Shown here: piece by piece, positions 6,074-7,993 of the stretch | How positions within the stretch are numbered: position 1 is the stretch's first letter | Layout: each line of letters starts with the position of its first letter | From: an uncultured Prevotella sp. | GTDB lineage: Bacteria; Bacteroidota; Bacteroidia; Bacteroidales; Bacteroidaceae | Direction of reading: 5' to 3' | NCBI GenBank assembly: GCA_947095945.1 | Contig: CAMUQM010000084.1 | Location: forward strand, 1-7,993 | DNA: 7,993 nt | Notes under the pieces: generated by a model | Database searches by the model: none | The model's input: the letters and a program-made list of their open reading frames with translations, nothing else | What the model was told of the DNA's origin: nothing | Made by a program: the position numbers and the translations under genes

Positions 6074-7993
6074 ATGCCTATGGAAGAGAAATTCATTTAT
6101 ACGGATAAAGAAAGAGAATTATCTGAACAGATACTCGAAGGACTAAAAAAGACACTCGGGCAAACGTTTTATAAGACTGATCTTCCTAAACTGAGCGAAC
6201 ACCTGAGTAAGATTGTTTCAGACAATAGTATCCAGCGCAATATATTTGGGCTCAACCCTATTCTTTGCTCTTTGCAGACTGCAGCTATTGCAGTAAAGGA
6301 TATCGGTTTGAATCGTGATTCTGTCATTGCAATTCTTCTGTATCAAAGTGTTCAGGAAGAAATCCTTTCACTTGATGAAATCAGTAAGTTGTATGGTGAT
6401 GGTGTTTCGAAGATTATCCATGGGCTTATACGTGTTCAGACACTTTATAAGAAAACACCTGTTATTGAGAGTGAAAACTTCCGAAACCTTCTGCTGTCTT
6501 TCGCAGAAGATATGCGTGTCATCTTGATTATGATTGCTGACCGTGTCAATCTTATGCGGCAGATTCGTGATGTCGATAATAAGGAAGCACAGCGAAAGGT
6601 ATCCGAAGAAGCAAGTTATCTTTATGCCCCATTGGCGCATAAGTTAGGTTTATACCAACTGAAAAGCGAGTTAGAAGACCTTTCTTTGAAGTATCTTGAG
6701 CATGATGCATACTATCATATAAAAGACAAGTTGAACGCCACTAAGAAAGTGCGTGATGCTTATATAAGTAGCTTTATTACTCCTGTTAGTGAGCAACTTA
6801 AAGCTGCAGGACTAAAGTTTCATATTAAAGGTAGAACAAAGTCAATCCATTCTATCTGGCAGAAGATGAAGAAGCAGAAGTGTGGCTTTGAAGGAATCTA
6901 TGACCTCTTTGCCATTCGTATCATTCTTGATTCACCAGAAGATAAGGAGAAGATGCAATGTTGGCAGGCATATTCTATTGTAACGGATATGTATCAGCCT
7001 AATCCAAAGCGACTGCGTGACTGGCTTTCTGTACCAAAATCTAATGGTTACGAATGTTTGCACATCACTGTGCTTGGTCCTGATAAGAAATGGGTTGAAG
7101 TACAGATTCGTACAGAGCGTATGGATGAGATTGCCGAACACGGTCTTGCTGCACACTGGAGATACAAGGGAGTGAAGGCAGAAGGCGGAATGGATAGTTG
7201 GTTGGCATCTATTCGTTCAGCACTTGAGGCTGGTAATAACCTTGAGGTGATGGACGAGTTTAAGTCTGATCTTTACGAAAAGGAGATTTATGTTTTTACT
7301 CCAAAGGGTGACCTATTAAAGTTCCCTAAGGGTGTGACGGTTCTCGACTTTGCTTATCATATCCACTCTAAGATAGGAAATCAATGTGTCGGAGGAAAAA
7401 TTAATGACAAGAATGTTTCCTTCCGTACCGAATTACATAGTGGTGACTCTGTTGAGATTCTAACCTCAACAACGCAGAAGCCTAATCGTGATTGGCTGAA
7501 CATCTGTAAGTCTTCGCGCGCAAAAGCAAAGATACGTCTTGCATTAAAGGAAACGCAAATCAAAGATGGTCTTTACGCCAAAGAGTTGCTCGAACGTAGG
7601 TTTAAGAATAAGAAGATTGAGATTGAAGACTCTACCATGGGATACCTCATTCGTAAGTTGGGCTTCAAAGAGGTATCTGAATTCTATAAGCAGATAGCTG
7701 ATGAGAAGCTTGATCCTAACCATGTTATCGAGGAGTATCAGAAGGCTTACAATCATGTTCACAACCTCAATCAGCCAAAAGAGGCAGAGAGTGCAGAGAA
7801 CTTTGAGTTTGAGAATCCTACAACAGAGTATTTGAAGAAGAATGATGATGTTCTTGTCATTGACCAAAACCTCAAAGGTTTGGACTTTTCACTTGCTAAG
7901 TGTTGCCACCCTATCTATGGCGATCCAGTCTTTGGCTTTGTGACAGTCAGTGGAGGTATAAAGATTCACCGCGATGATTGTCCGAATGCACCA
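6074..7993 (+). CDS. relA: RelA/SpoT-type (p)ppGpp synthetase with degenerate hydrolase domain, 3' end outside window
   Basis: A long RSH protein that makes the starvation alarmone (p)ppGpp from ATP and GTP/GDP, probably at stalled ribosomes. 640 codons are present without a stop; the family usually has 700-750, so the C-terminal ACT/RRM domain is missing only because the window ends. Hydrolase region (about 25-200): the metal-binding signature is lost. The usual HP is NP (61-62), the LLHD motif reads LLYQ (88-91) and the following ED pair is QE (94-95); only the later DR (156-157) remains. Synthetase region is intact: GRTKSIHSIW (253-262), YDLFAIRII (276-284), RLRD (313-316), SNGYECLH (323-330), EVQIRT (342-347), HGLAAHW (356-362). 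TGS domain about 404-464, with AYHIHS (427-432) including the His that in E. coli RelA contacts the tRNA CCA end. A helical region follows, then a zinc-finger-like domain with CCHP (610-613) and HRDDC (632-636). Thus it reads as synthetase-only and ribosome-responsive. The ATG at 6074 follows a TAnnTTTG box; an in-frame ATG at 6080 is an alternative. Confidence 0.95.
   Translation, partial: MPMEEKFIYTDKERELSEQILEGLKKTLGQTFYKTDLPKLSEHLSKIVSDNSIQRNIFGLNPILCSLQTAAIAVKDIGLNRDSVIAILLYQSVQEEILSLDEISKLYGDGVSKIIHGLIRVQTLYKKTPVIESENFRNLLLSFAEDMRVILIMIADRVNLMRQIRDVDNKEAQRKVSEEASYLYAPLAHKLGLYQLKSELEDLSLKYLEHDAYYHIKDKLNATKKVRDAYISSFITPVSEQLKAAGLKFHIKGRTKSIHSIWQKMKKQKCGFEGIYDLFAIRIILDSPEDKEKMQCWQAYSIVTDMYQPNPKRLRDWLSVPKSNGYECLHITVLGPDKKWVEVQIRTERMDEIAEHGLAAHWRYKGVKAEGGMDSWLASIRSALEAGNNLEVMDEFKSDLYEKEIYVFTPKGDLLKFPKGVTVLDFAYHIHSKIGNQCVGGKINDKNVSFRTELHSGDSVEILTSTTQKPNRDWLNICKSSRAKAKIRLALKETQIKDGLYAKELLERRFKNKKIEIEDSTMGYLIRKLGFKEVSEFYKQIADEKLDPNHVIEEYQKAYNHVHNLNQPKEAESAENFEFENPTTEYLKKNDDVLVIDQNLKGLDFSLAKCCHPIYGDPVFGFVTVSGGIKIHRDDCPNAP

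Noticed and set aside
6067..6108. 13-codon plus-strand ORF starting at the ATG at 6067 and overlapping the RelA/SpoT start
   Set aside because: It overlaps the well-supported start out of frame, would begin only about 9 nt from the inferred mRNA 5' end, and is short enough to arise by chance.
6368..7867. Minus-strand ORFs of 60-107 codons opposite the RelA/SpoT gene
   Set aside because: They are antisense to an uninterrupted 640-codon frame containing the ordered RSH domains.

Overview
The window looks like the chromosome of a member of the Bacteroidota, most likely Prevotella or a close relative. The DNA is moderately AT-rich. Three genes have upstream boxes of the Bacteroidota form TAnnTTTG, and the ATGs lack purine-rich Shine-Dalgarno sequences. 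The proteins include a type IX secretion plug protein, a DUF4301 protein and a Rho with a very long N-terminal insertion, all typical of this phylum. I see no phage, transposon, CRISPR array, tRNA or rRNA. The genus is an inference from protein flavour and intergenic sequence style; no database was searched.

Layout from left to right: (1) A two-gene plus-strand unit enters from the left edge. It holds a small acidic protein of unknown function (30-392, start uncertain) overlapping by 4 bp (ATGA) a secreted protein of the type IX secretion plug family (389-1657). (2) A 475-bp convergent intergenic region (1658-2132) carries a weak hairpin just after the plug gene, a cluster of degenerate ~22-bp repeats with inverted repeats, and a strong two-way terminator. 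(3) rho is on the minus strand (2133-4088), with a ~75-nt leader containing a 9-bp hairpin inside a possible 13-codon ORF, and a promoter at 4169-4200. (4) A 329-bp spacer (4089-4417) separates rho from the next minus-strand gene, whose terminator hairpin is at 4331-4373. (5) A DUF4301 gene (4418-5935, minus) has short motifs reminiscent of sugar-nucleotide pyrophosphorylases. (6) A 138-bp divergent spacer holds one promoter box facing each way. (7) A long RelA/SpoT-type gene (6074 to the right edge, plus) reads open for 640 codons and runs off the window.

The genes do not form one pathway. The first two are probably one transcript serving the cell envelope and protein export. rho, the DUF4301 gene and the RelA/SpoT gene appear to be three separate units. 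Rho (global termination) and the (p)ppGpp synthetase are both linked to starvation physiology, but nothing in the sequence shows co-regulation. No wholly new multi-gene system is evident. The points most worth a second look are the degraded hydrolase half of the RelA/SpoT protein next to an intact synthetase, the ~225-residue low-complexity insertion in Rho, the structured rho leader, the intergenic repeat cluster and the nucleotidyltransferase-like motifs of the DUF4301 protein.
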